Assembly (NCBI GenBank): GCA_963704585.1
Contig: OY969919.1
Location: 2,666,001-2,730,000, forward strand
DNA length: 64,000 bases
Source: Bog-756 sp963704585
Lineage (GTDB): Bacteria; Actinomycetota; Acidimicrobiia; Acidimicrobiales; RAAP-2
Direction of reading: 5' to 3'
Shown one piece after another: positions 1-8,208 of the stretch (its first letter is position 1; each line of letters begins with the position of its first letter). The notes below the pieces were generated by a model. It worked only from the letters and a program-made list of their open reading frames with translations, made no database searches and was not told the DNA's origin. A program made the position numbers and the translations under genes.

Positions 1-959
1 TCGTCGCGCTCCTCGAACGCGGCATCCGCCCACGGCAGATCCTGACCAAGGAGGCCTTCGAGAACGCGATCGCCGTCACCATGGCGCTCGGCGGTTCGAC
101 CAACGCGGTGCTCCATCTGCTCGCGATCGCCAACGAGGCGCGGGTCGAGCTCGCCCTCGAGGACTTCAACGACGTGGCCGCGCGCGTCCCGCACCTCGCC
201 GACACCAAGCCCCACGGGAAGTACCACATGAGTGACCTCGACCGGATCGGCGGGGTCCCGGTCGTGATGGCCGAGCTGCTCGACGCAGGTCTCCTCCACG
301 GTGACTGCCTGACCGTGTCGGGGAGGACCGTGTCCGAAAACCTCGCCGCACTCGAGCCGCCGGCACCCGACGGCGAGGTGGTGCACGCGATCGGCGATCC
401 CATCCACGTCCAGGGCGGCATCGCGATCCTCTCGGGGTCGCTCGCGCCGAACGGCGCGGTGGTCAAGGTCGCAGGCATCGACCAGCTGACCTTCGAGGGA
501 ACGGCGCGCGTCTTCGACGGCGAGGACGTGGCGATGGAGGCGATCCTCGCGGGGTCGATCGAGTCGGGCACCGTCGTGGTCATCCGGTACGAGGGACCCA
601 AGGGCGGGCCGGGGATGCGCGAGATGCTCGCGGTCACCGGGGCGATGAAGGGCGTCGGGCGCGGTTCGGACTGCGCGCTCGTGACCGACGGCCGGTTCTC
701 CGGCGGGACCCACGGGTTCTGCATCGGGCACGTCGCGCCGGAGGCCGTCGACGGCGGCCCGATCGCGCTGGTGGCCGACGGGGACCGCATCGCAGTCGAC
801 GTCGTCGCACACACCATCGACCTCGTGGTCGAGCCGGACGAGCTCGACCTGCGCCGTGCGGCGCTCAAGCATCCGGCGCCGCGGTACACGACGGGCGTGC
901 TCGCCAAGTACGCGCGGCTGGTGACCGGCGCCGAGCGGGGCGCGGTCACCGAGCCGTAG
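1..959 (+). CDS. ilvD: Dihydroxy-acid dehydratase, 3' part (5' end outside window)
   Basis: C-terminal part of IlvD, which dehydrates 2,3-dihydroxy-3-methylvalerate or -isovalerate to the 2-keto acid in isoleucine/valine synthesis. The reading frame is already open at base 3, so the gene enters from upstream. The conserved GGSTNAVLHLLAIA stretch lies near base 90, and the family's DGRFSGGTHGFCIGH segment near base 690. The stop is at 957-959. It lies in the same direction as ilvB, ilvN and ilvC downstream, which fits pathway grouping, but a pyridoxamine-oxidase-like gene and an attenuator separate them, so ilvBNC is probably a separate transcription unit. Confidence 0.95.
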   Translation, partial: VALLERGIRPRQILTKEAFENAIAVTMALGGSTNAVLHLLAIANEARVELALEDFNDVAARVPHLADTKPHGKYHMSDLDRIGGVPVVMAELLDAGLLHGDCLTVSGRTVSENLAALEPPAPDGEVVHAIGDPIHVQGGIAILSGSLAPNGAVVKVAGIDQLTFEGTARVFDGEDVAMEAILAGSIESGTVVVIRYEGPKGGPGMREMLAVTGAMKGVGRGSDCALVTDGRFSGGTHGFCIGHVAPEAVDGGPIALVADGDRIAVDVVAHTIDLVVEPDELDLRRAALKHPAPRYTTGVLAKYARLVTGAERGAVTEP

Positions 960-970
960 CGGCGGGACCG

Positions 971-1432
971 GTGGCGAACTGGGGAGCGTTCGCGGCCGGC
1001 GATCCCGATCTGGCCGTGCTCGCGGCCGCTCGGATCGACCGCGACGGCCTGGTGCTGGTGGGCACCCTCCGGGCAAACGGATGGCCGCGGATCAGCCCGG
1101 TGGAACCGCTCATCGTGGGGGTCGAGCTCTACCTCGGGATGATGTGGCGCTCGCGGAAGGCCCTCGACCTGCTCCGCGACCCTCGTCTCGTCGTCCACTC
1201 GGCGACCAAGGACGCCTCGGGGGCCGAGGGGGACGTGAAGATCTACGGCCGCGCGGTCGAGGTGACGGGTGCCGACGAGCGGGAGGAGTACTGCCGGCGG
1301 CTCGAGGAGCGGATCGACTGGCGGCCAGAGGGCGACTTCCACCTCTTCGCGGTCGACATCACCGAGGTCGGCTACTTCGCGGTCGCAGGAGGCGGCCACG
1401 AGGTCCACACCTGGAGGGCCCCCGGAGGGTGA
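971..1432 (+). CDS. Pyridoxamine 5'-phosphate oxidase-fold protein
   Basis: A 153-residue protein starting at GTG, 11 nt after ilvD. The pattern of a VGTLRANGWPRISPVEP segment followed by a strand-rich middle is typical of the FMN- or F420-binding split-barrel (PNPOx-like) family, whose actinobacterial members often use F420 or bind flavin or heme. The true substrate cannot be read from the sequence. Tight spacing suggests it is co-transcribed with ilvD. A pathway link to branched-chain amino acids is not implied. Family assignment is fairly sure, function unknown. Confidence 0.7.
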   Translation: MANWGAFAAGDPDLAVLAAARIDRDGLVLVGTLRANGWPRISPVEPLIVGVELYLGMMWRSRKALDLLRDPRLVVHSATKDASGAEGDVKIYGRAVEVTGADEREEYCRRLEERIDWRPEGDFHLFAVDITEVGYFAVAGGGHEVHTWRAPGG

Positions 1433-1455
1433 TGGGGTCCCGACCGGGGAAACGC

Positions 1456-1485
1456 TTGCTGCTCGCGGCCGGGGCGTGTCACAAT
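1456..1485 (+). promoter_or_regulatory. Candidate promoter of the ilv leader
   Basis: A TTGCTG box at 1456-1461 and CACAAT at 1480-1485 are separated by 18 nt. Transcription would start around 1491-1493, only a few nt before the leader-peptide ATG at 1495, so the leader peptide would be leaderless or nearly so. Assigned by eye from hexamer similarity and position. Confidence 0.45.
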
Positions 1486-1494
1486 GGCGGGATC

Positions 1495-1542
1495 ATGGCT
1501 AGCGCACCGTCCCGCCGCACCAACCTGGTACTCGTCTCGTAG
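1495..1542 (+). CDS. ilvBNC leader peptide (Leu/Val-rich)
   Basis: A 15-residue open frame encoding MASAPSRRTNLVLVS, then TAG. The Leu-Val-Leu-Val run near the end is the hallmark of a leader peptide that measures charged Leu and Val tRNA. Just downstream is an intrinsic terminator (1576-1601), then ilvB at 1665. A 9-bp stem (1542-1550 with 1563-1571, one G-U pair) starts at the stop codon and would be opened by a ribosome stalled at the Leu/Val codons. This is classical attenuation logic. The exact competing antiterminator fold could not be settled by hand. Confidence 0.7.
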   Translation: MASAPSRRTNLVLVS

Positions 1543-1575
1543 CGCACGCGACGCTTCCTCGCCGTGTGCGCGTTC

Positions 1576-1601
1576 CGACCTCCCAGACGGGAGGTCGTTT
1601 T
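1576..1601 (+). terminator. ilvBNC attenuator terminator
   Basis: A perfect 9-bp stem, CGACCTCCC with GGGAGGTCG, with a 4-nt AGAC loop, followed directly by TTTT. It lies between the leader peptide and ilvB, where read-through would set expression of the synthesis genes. Confidence 0.75.
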
Positions 1602-1664
1602 CGTGTCCCGCCACAATTCCGCCCACCGCAGCAACGACCGACCATCGCCGACAAGGAGCCCCCG

Positions 1665-3488
1665 ATGGAACTGACAGGAGCACAGGCGCTGATCAAGAGC
1701 CTGGAGATGGAGCAGGTGGAGGTCATGTTCGGCCTCCCGGGCGGCGCCATCCTCCCGGTGTACGACCCGATCATCGACTCGTCGATCCGCCACATCCTGG
1801 TCCGCCACGAGCAGGGCGCCGGACACATGGCCGAGGGCTACGCCCAGGTCACCGGGCGGCCCGGCGTCGCGATGGTCACGAGCGGTCCGGGGGCGACCAA
1901 CATCGTGACCCCGCTCGCGGACGCCCACATGGACTCGATCCCGCTGGTGGTGGTCAGTGGGCAGGTGCCGACGACCGCCATCGGCACCGACGCGTTCCAG
2001 GAGAGCGACATCACCGGCATCACGATGGGGATCACCAAGCACAACTGGCTGATCACCGACGTGCGCGACATCCCCCGGGTCGTCGCCGAGGCGTTCCACG
2101 TCGCGACGACCGGCCGGCCCGGACCCGTCCTCATCGACATCCCGAAGGACGTCGCCAACCAGACGATGGAGTGGTACTGGCCCGACGCGGGCGATCTCGA
2201 CCTTCCCGGGTACCGGCCGGTCACCGAGGGCGATCCCGCATCGGTCCGCCGGGCGGCGGAGCTCGTGCTCGACGCCGAGCGGCCGGTCATCTACGCCGGC
2301 GGCGGCATCCTCAAGGCGCGGGCGGCGGCGGGTCTCCGCGAGCTCGCCGAGCGCACCGGAATCCCGGTCGTCACCACCCTCATGGCACGGGGCTGCTTCC
2401 CCGACTCCCACCCCCTGTGCCTCGGCATGCCGGGGATGCACGGCAACTACACGGCGGTCACCTCGATGCAGAAGGCCGACTTGCTCGTCGCCCTCGGGAG
2501 CCGGTTCGACGATCGGGTCACCGGGCGGGTCGACGCGTTCGCGCCGGAGGCCAAGATCGTCCACGTCGACATCGACCCCGCCGAGCTCAACAAGGTCCGC
2601 CGCGCGGACGTCGCGATCGCCGGGGACTGCCGCGAGGTCATCGACGAGCTGCTCGCCGCGCTCGACTCGCTCGGTCTGCCGCACTCGGACGCCACCCGGG
2701 GCGGTTCGGGCGGCGCCCCGGTCGATGCGGTGTCCGGCGCTGCGGCGGTCGCCGGGTCGTACGCCGCATCGCGTCCGCGTGAGCGGCTCGCGCCCTGGCG
2801 GGCGCAGCTCAGCGCATGGCAGCAGCGGTACCCGCTCGTCTACGACCAACAGCCCGGGACGGGGTCGCTCAAGCCGCAGTTCGTGCTCGAGATCCTGCGC
2901 GACGCGACCCCCGAGGACACCATCGTCGCCTCGGGTGTCGGCCAGCACCAGATGTTCGCCTCCCAGTGGTGGCAGTTCGACCATCCCTACACCTGGGTCA
3001 ACTCGGGCGGTCTCGGGACGATGGGCTTCGCGGTGCCCGCGGCAATCGGGGCGAAGGTCGGGCGGCCGGGGAGGATGGTCTGGGCGGTCGACGGCGACGG
3101 CTGCTTCCAGATGACCGCGCAGGAGCTCGTCACCGCGAGCTCGGAGCGGATCCCGGTCAAGGTGGCCATCCTCAACAACGCCTACCTGGGCATGGTCCGG
3201 CAGTGGCAGGAGATGTTCTACGGGGAACGGTACTCGGAGGTCTACCTCTCTCCGGACCTGCCGGACTACGTCGGCTGGGCCGAGTCGATGGGCTGCGTCG
3301 GCATCCGCGTCGAGTCCACCGAGGAGGTGGCCCCCGCCATCGACAAGGCGAACGACATCGACGACCGACCGGTGGTCATCGACTTCCGGACCGACGCGTT
3401 CGAAAAGGTCTTCCCGATGGTCGCCGCCGGATCGTCCAACGACGACATCGTCGTCGATCCCTCGCAGGCAGGGGGGCCGGACCAATGA
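1665..3488 (+). CDS. ilvB: Acetolactate synthase, catalytic subunit
   Basis: A 607-residue ThDP/FAD enzyme that condenses two pyruvates, or pyruvate with 2-ketobutyrate, in the first shared step of valine, leucine and isoleucine synthesis. The ThDP-activating Glu is visible as E49 in RHEQGAGHMAEGYA. The C-terminal ThDP motif begins GDG near base 3095 and ends NN near 3178. A low-complexity linker around residues 345-385 separates the central and C-terminal domains. ATG 1665 is chosen because AAGGAG lies 7 nt upstream and the protein then starts with the family's usual N-terminus; an in-frame upstream extension to 1566 would run through the terminator hairpin. It overlaps ilvN by 4 nt. Confidence 0.96.
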   Translation: MELTGAQALIKSLEMEQVEVMFGLPGGAILPVYDPIIDSSIRHILVRHEQGAGHMAEGYAQVTGRPGVAMVTSGPGATNIVTPLADAHMDSIPLVVVSGQVPTTAIGTDAFQESDITGITMGITKHNWLITDVRDIPRVVAEAFHVATTGRPGPVLIDIPKDVANQTMEWYWPDAGDLDLPGYRPVTEGDPASVRRAAELVLDAERPVIYAGGGILKARAAAGLRELAERTGIPVVTTLMARGCFPDSHPLCLGMPGMHGNYTAVTSMQKADLLVALGSRFDDRVTGRVDAFAPEAKIVHVDIDPAELNKVRRADVAIAGDCREVIDELLAALDSLGLPHSDATRGGSGGAPVDAVSGAAAVAGSYAASRPRERLAPWRAQLSAWQQRYPLVYDQQPGTGSLKPQFVLEILRDATPEDTIVASGVGQHQMFASQWWQFDHPYTWVNSGGLGTMGFAVPAAIGAKVGRPGRMVWAVDGDGCFQMTAQELVTASSERIPVKVAILNNAYLGMVRQWQEMFYGERYSEVYLSPDLPDYVGWAESMGCVGIRVESTEEVAPAIDKANDIDDRPVVIDFRTDAFEKVFPMVAAGSSNDDIVVDPSQAGGPDQ

Positions 3489-4042
3489 GCGTCTACGGCA
3501 CCGACCGTCGGCACCACACCTTGACCGTGCTGGTGGAGAACAAGTCGGGCGTCCTCGCACGGGTCGCCGGCCTCTTCTCGCGGCGCGGGTTCAACATCTT
3601 CAGCCTCGCCGTCGCGCCGTCCGACAACGAGCGCCTCAGCCGGATCACCATCGTCGTCGACGTGGAGTCCTCCCCGCTCGAGCAGATCATCAAGCAGCTC
3701 GACAAGTTGGTGCCGGTGGTCTCGATCACCGAGCTCGATCCGGCGCACTCGCGCGAGCGGGAGCTCCTCCTCGCGACCGTCGAGGCGGGTCCCGAGACTC
3801 GAGGTCAGGTGATCCAGCTGGTCGGCGTCTTCGAGGGGAAGATCGTCGACGTCGGGCTCGACCGGCTCACCGTGATGCTGGCCGGTGCGCCGAGCAAGCT
3901 GGACGATTTCGAAGAGCTGATCCGGGGCTACGGCATCGTCGAGATGCAGCGGACCGGTCGCGTCGCGCTGCCTATGCTGGACCGGGCCGATCGCGACCGA
4001 GGACACCTCGAGGTCGCCCACGACACGCAGAAGGCAGGTTGA
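3485..4042 (+). CDS. ilvN: Acetolactate synthase, regulatory subunit
   Basis: A 185-residue partner of IlvB that activates it and confers valine feedback inhibition. An ACT domain covers roughly residues 10-85, including VLARVAGLFSRRGFNI, and is followed by the small-subunit C-terminal domain. The ATG overlaps the ilvB stop as ATGA, indicating translational coupling and equal synthesis. It ends 5 nt before the ilvC start. Confidence 0.95.
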   Translation: MSVYGTDRRHHTLTVLVENKSGVLARVAGLFSRRGFNIFSLAVAPSDNERLSRITIVVDVESSPLEQIIKQLDKLVPVVSITELDPAHSRERELLLATVEAGPETRGQVIQLVGVFEGKIVDVGLDRLTVMLAGAPSKLDDFEELIRGYGIVEMQRTGRVALPMLDRADRDRGHLEVAHDTQKAG

Positions 4043-4047
4043 ACACG

Positions 4048-5073
4048 ATGGCCACGCTCTACTACGAGAAGGATGCCGACCCGGGCGTCATCGCCGACCG
4101 CAAGGTGGCGATCATCGGCTACGGCTCCCAGGGCCACGCCCACGCGCTCAACCTCGCCGAGTCGGGGGTCGATGTGCGGGTCGGCCTCCGGCCGGGGTCG
4201 TCCTCGAGGCAGAAGGCCGAGGAAGCCGGGCTGCGGGTCACCTCGGTTGCCGACGCGGCGGCCGAAGCGGACCTTGTCATGATCCTCCTTCCCGACACCG
4301 AACAGGCCGCGGTCTACGACGCCGAGATCGCGCCGAACCTCCGAGCCGGAGACGCACTCTTCTTCGCGCACGGCTTCAACATCCGCTTCGGGCTGATCTC
4401 CCCGCCTGCCGACGTCGACGTGGCGATGGTCGCGCCGAAAGGACCCGGCCACCTGGTGCGCCGGACGTACACGGAGGGCGGCGGCGTGCCGTCCCTCATC
4501 GCGGTCGCGGCCGACCCGTCGGGCAAGGCCCGTGCCCTCGCGCTCGCCTATGCGCACGCCATCGGGGCCACCCGGGCCGGCGTGCTCGACACCACGTTCG
4601 CCGAGGAGACCGAGACCGACCTCTTCGGGGAGCAGGTCGTGCTCTGCGGCGGGCTCACCGCGCTCGTGCAGGCGGGGTACGAGACACTGGTCGGCGCGGG
4701 CTATCAGCCCGAGTCCGCCTACTTCGAGTGCCTCCACGAGCTCAAGCTCATCGTCGACCTCATGTACGAGCAGGGGATCAGCGGGATGCGCTTCTCCATC
4801 TCCGACACCGCCGAGTACGGCGATCTCACCCGCGGGCCGCGGGTGATCAACCAGGCCGTGCGCGACGAGATGGGCCGCATCCTCGGGGAGATCCAGGACG
4901 GGAGCTTCGCGAAGGAGTGGGTGGCGGAGAACGCCGAGGGCCGCCCCAACTTCACCGCCCTCCGCCAGCAGGGACTCGACCACCCGATCGAGAAGGTCGG
5001 CGAGGAGCTCCGGGCGATGATGCCCTTCGTGAGCGCCGGTCGGCAGAAGATCCAGGACGTGAGCGGCGGCTGA
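4048..5073 (+). CDS. ilvC: Ketol-acid reductoisomerase
   Basis: A 341-residue class I enzyme converting acetolactate to 2,3-dihydroxy-isovalerate with NADPH. The N-terminal Rossmann loop GYGSQGHAHALN is followed by a loop with Arg and several Ser (GLRPGSSS), typical of NADPH preference. The knotted C-terminal domain follows from about residue 180. ATG 4048 has AAGGCAGG upstream at 4031-4038; the in-frame TTG 4039 would be too close to that site. Third gene of the ilvBNC unit. Confidence 0.96.
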   Translation: MATLYYEKDADPGVIADRKVAIIGYGSQGHAHALNLAESGVDVRVGLRPGSSSRQKAEEAGLRVTSVADAAAEADLVMILLPDTEQAAVYDAEIAPNLRAGDALFFAHGFNIRFGLISPPADVDVAMVAPKGPGHLVRRTYTEGGGVPSLIAVAADPSGKARALALAYAHAIGATRAGVLDTTFAEETETDLFGEQVVLCGGLTALVQAGYETLVGAGYQPESAYFECLHELKLIVDLMYEQGISGMRFSISDTAEYGDLTRGPRVINQAVRDEMGRILGEIQDGSFAKEWVAENAEGRPNFTALRQQGLDHPIEKVGEELRAMMPFVSAGRQKIQDVSGG

Positions 5074-5140
5074 GCCGGACGTCGTGACGACCGGGCGACG
5101 AGTCGCGCCACGATGAGGACCGCGCCGTGAGGACGGCACC

Positions 5141-5656
5141 GTGAAGGTCGAGGGCCTCGCTCCGACGTTCCGGCACCTCGACGATCCGGACCTACCGTGG
5201 CAGCGGGTGAAGTCGATCCGCACCGCGGACGGCGTGACCGCGTCGGTGTGGGAGAAGTGGCTCGCGTTCTCACCCGAGCCGCAGTACCTCTCGCTCTACG
5301 CGCGGTGGGATCCGGGCATGGTGGTGCGGCGGCACGGCCACTACAGCCCGCACGTGGTCTTCGTGGTCTCGGGCGAGCTCTCGTGCGACGGGCGCCACTG
5401 CCCGGCCGGCACCCACATCGAGCTCCCGCTCGGCGCCGCGTTCGGTCCCTTCGTCGCGGGCCCGGAGGGGGTCGTGCTCTACGAGGTCATGATGGGCGAC
5501 CCACGCTCGTGGGGCGATGACGCCGCGGCGTTCGAGGCCGCGCTCACGTCGCGTGGCGCAACGGCGCTGCCCGATCCAGAGATCGAGCTGCCGGCGTGGC
5601 TCGCCGATCTGCGGTCGCGCTGGGTCGTCGACGGCGAAGAGGTCGACGCACCCTGA
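5141..5656 (+). CDS. Cupin-fold protein
   Basis: A 171-residue protein starting at GTG. The segment VVRRHGHYSPHVVFVVSGELSC carries the first cupin metal motif pattern (H-x-H, then a later acidic or Gly residue), and the GTHIELPLGAAFGPF stretch resembles the second motif. The fold is likely a small metal-binding barrel; no substrate can be named. It stands alone between ilvC and the converging serC gene. Confidence 0.6.
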   Translation: MKVEGLAPTFRHLDDPDLPWQRVKSIRTADGVTASVWEKWLAFSPEPQYLSLYARWDPGMVVRRHGHYSPHVVFVVSGELSCDGRHCPAGTHIELPLGAAFGPFVAGPEGVVLYEVMMGDPRSWGDDAAAFEAALTSRGATALPDPEIELPAWLADLRSRWVVDGEEVDAP

Positions 5657-5719
5657 CCGGCCCTGGCGCCGGCCCCGGCCGCGCCGATTCGGTGGCGGCG
5701 ACGATGGACCCCCGCGGGA

Positions 5720-6874
5720 TCAGGAGAGGGCGCCCACCACGTAGTTGATGCAGGCGCAGAGCGCGGCGACGTCTTCGGGATCGATCGCCGGGAACATCGC
5801 GATGCGCAGCTGGTTCCTGCCGAGCTTGCGGTACGGCTCGGTGTCGACGACGCCGTTGGCCCGGAGCACCGCGGCCACCGCCGCCGCGTCGATCGAATCG
5901 ACGAGGTCGACGGTCGCGACCACCCGGCTCCGGTCCTCGGGGTTGACGACGAACGGCGTGGCGAAGTCCGAGGCCTCGGCCCAGGTGTAGAGCACCTCGG
6001 CGGAGCGGTCGCACCGGCCGGCAGAGAACTCGAGCCCTCCCTGCTTGTTGAACCAGGTGACCTGGTGGTCGAAGAGGAAGATCGTGGCGAGCGCCGGCGT
6101 GTTGTAGGTCTGGTCGAGCTTCGAGTTGTCGAGGGCGATGGCGAGGTCCATCGACGCCGGCACCCACCGCCCGGTCCCCGCGATGCGGGCGATGCGCTCC
6201 TGCGCAGCGGGGGAGAGCAGCGCGACCCAGAGCCCGCCGTCCGAGCCGAAGCACTTCTGGGGTGCGAAGTAGTAGGCGTCGAACGCGGCCGGGTCGACCC
6301 GGAGGCCGCCCGCACCGGAGGTCGCGTCGACGGCCACGAGGCCCCCGCCGTCGGCGGCCGCGGCCGCGCCCTTCGGCCTCGCGATGGGCATCATCACGCC
6401 GGTCGAGGTCTCGTTGTGGGTGAGGGCGTAGACGTCGACGTCGTCGCGGGCGACCGGCAGCGGGTGTGTCCCGACGTCGGAGGTCACGACCTCGGGATCG
6501 TCGATGTGGGGCGCGGCCGCCGCCGCCGCCGCGAACTTGGAGGAGAACTCGCCGAAGGAGAGGTGCTGGCTCTTTCGTTCGATGAGGCCGAAGGTGGCCG
6601 CGTCCCAGAAGCAGGTCGTCCCGCCGTTGCCGAGTGCGACCTCGTAGCCGTCGGGGAGCGAGAACAGCTCACGCAGGCCCTCGCGGAGGCTGCCGACGAC
6701 CGACTTGACCGTCCGCTGGCGGTGGCTCGTCCCGAGGTAGGTGCCGGACGCGGCGGCGAGCGCCTCGACCGCCTCGGGGCGCACCTTCGACGGGCCCGAC
6801 CCGAACCGCCCGTCAGCAGGGAGGAGGTTCGCCGGGATCTCGATGTCAGGGGTGTCGGTCACATATGGAATCAT
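5720..6874 (-). CDS. serC: Phosphoserine aminotransferase
   Basis: A 384-residue PLP enzyme making 3-phosphoserine from 3-phosphohydroxypyruvate and glutamate. It matches the actinobacterial SerC subfamily in length and in the GSGPSKVRPEAVEAL, LGTSHRQ and ALTHNETSTGV segments. The lysine of YYFAPQKCFGSDGG fits the Schiff-base position. It is divergent from the aspartate-type aminotransferase gene and close to serA, so two serine-pathway steps lie together though on opposite strands. The start is the first of two options (ATG 6874, or GTG five codons later). Confidence 0.93.
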   Translation of the reverse strand: MIPYVTDTPDIEIPANLLPADGRFGSGPSKVRPEAVEALAAASGTYLGTSHRQRTVKSVVGSLREGLRELFSLPDGYEVALGNGGTTCFWDAATFGLIERKSQHLSFGEFSSKFAAAAAAAPHIDDPEVVTSDVGTHPLPVARDDVDVYALTHNETSTGVMMPIARPKGAAAAADGGGLVAVDATSGAGGLRVDPAAFDAYYFAPQKCFGSDGGLWVALLSPAAQERIARIAGTGRWVPASMDLAIALDNSKLDQTYNTPALATIFLFDHQVTWFNKQGGLEFSAGRCDRSAEVLYTWAEASDFATPFVVNPEDRSRVVATVDLVDSIDAAAVAAVLRANGVVDTEPYRKLGRNQLRIAMFPAIDPEDVAALCACINYVVGALS

Positions 6875-6939
6875 GACACCATGGCCCGCGCGACTGAAAC
6901 CGGCACCACCGGATCCGGGCTGCGTCGCGCGCTTCGGCG

Positions 6940-8145
6940 ATGAGCGCGGCCCGGATCTCCGCCCGCGTCGCGGCGGTCTCCCCGTCGGCGACGCTGGCGG
7001 TCGACGCCAAGGCCAAGGCGATGCAGGCCCAGGGTGAGAGCGTGATCGGCTTCGGCGCCGGCGAGCCCGACTTCCCGACGCCGGCGCACATCGTGGCCGC
7101 AGCCGTCGAGGCGTGCCGCGACCCGCGCAACCACAAGTACACGCCGACCGGCGGCCTGCCCGAGCTGCGCGAGGCGCTCGCGGCGAAGACCAGGCGCGAC
7201 TCCGGGCTCGAGGTCGCGGCCTCGCAGGTGCTGGTCACCAACGGCGGGAAGCAGGCGATCGCCAACGCCTTCGCCGTGCTCTGCGACCCCGGCGACGAGG
7301 TGATCGTGCCCGCGCCCTACTGGACGACGTACCCCGAGGCGATCTCGCTTGCGGGCGGTGTGCCGGTCGCTGTCGGGACCGGCGTCTCGAGCGGCTTCCG
7401 GGTCAGCGTGGATCAGCTCGAGGCCGCCCGCACCCCACGCACCAAGGTGCTGCTCTTCGTCTCCCCGTCGAACCCGACCGGCGCCGTCTATCCGCGCGGT
7501 GAGATCGAGGCCATCGGGCGGTGGGCCGACGCCAACGGCCTGTGGATCGTGACCGACGAGATCTACGAGCACCTCGTCTACGACGGCGCCACGCAGCATT
7601 CGATGCCGGTCGTCGTGCCCGAGCTCGTCGACCGGTGCATCGTCGTGAACGGGGTGGCGAAGACCTACGCGATGACCGGCTGGCGGGTCGGGTGGATGCT
7701 CGGCCCACCCGACGCGATCGCCGCCGCGACGAACCTGCAGTCGCACACCACGTCGAACGTCGCGAACGTGAGCCAGCGCGCCGCGCTCGCCGCGGTCTCC
7801 GGTGACCTCGAGGCGGTCGCCGAGATGCGCCGCGCCTTCGACCGGCGCCGTCGTGCGATCCACGCGGGGCTCAATGAGATCGACGGCGTGACCTGTCTCC
7901 TCCCGGAGGGAGCGTTCTACGTGTTCCCCTCGGTCGAGGATCTGCTCGGCCGCGAGCTCCGCGGGAGGCGTCCGGCGACGTCGGCCGAGCTCGCGGAGGT
8001 CGCCATCGAGGAGGCGGGGGTCGCGGTCGTCCCGGGCGAGGCCTTCGGCGCTCCGGGGTACTTCCGGCTCTCGTACGCGCTGGGTGACGACGATCTCGCC
8101 GAAGGGGTCTCGCGCCTCGCCAAGCTGTTCGGCGAGGCGTCCTGA
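6940..8145 (+). CDS. Class I aminotransferase, aspartate type
   Basis: A 401-residue fold-type I PLP enzyme. SPSNPTGAV and the lysine segment AKTYAMTGWRVGW are those of the aspartate/prephenate (AspC 1b) group. Likely reaction: aspartate with 2-oxoglutarate to oxaloacetate and glutamate; action on prephenate or aromatic acids cannot be excluded. It lies 63 nt before serA. The start ATG has only a weak ribosome site, so translation signals here are unclear. Confidence 0.88.
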   Translation: MSAARISARVAAVSPSATLAVDAKAKAMQAQGESVIGFGAGEPDFPTPAHIVAAAVEACRDPRNHKYTPTGGLPELREALAAKTRRDSGLEVAASQVLVTNGGKQAIANAFAVLCDPGDEVIVPAPYWTTYPEAISLAGGVPVAVGTGVSSGFRVSVDQLEAARTPRTKVLLFVSPSNPTGAVYPRGEIEAIGRWADANGLWIVTDEIYEHLVYDGATQHSMPVVVPELVDRCIVVNGVAKTYAMTGWRVGWMLGPPDAIAAATNLQSHTTSNVANVSQRAALAAVSGDLEAVAEMRRAFDRRRRAIHAGLNEIDGVTCLLPEGAFYVFPSVEDLLGRELRGRRPATSAELAEVAIEEAGVAVVPGEAFGAPGYFRLSYALGDDDLAEGVSRLAKLFGEAS

Positions 8146-8208
8146 ACGCATTTCGGGTGCGGCTCGGCGCGCGGACGCGCGTCTCGATCGACGAGGGAGA
8201 GGAAGACC

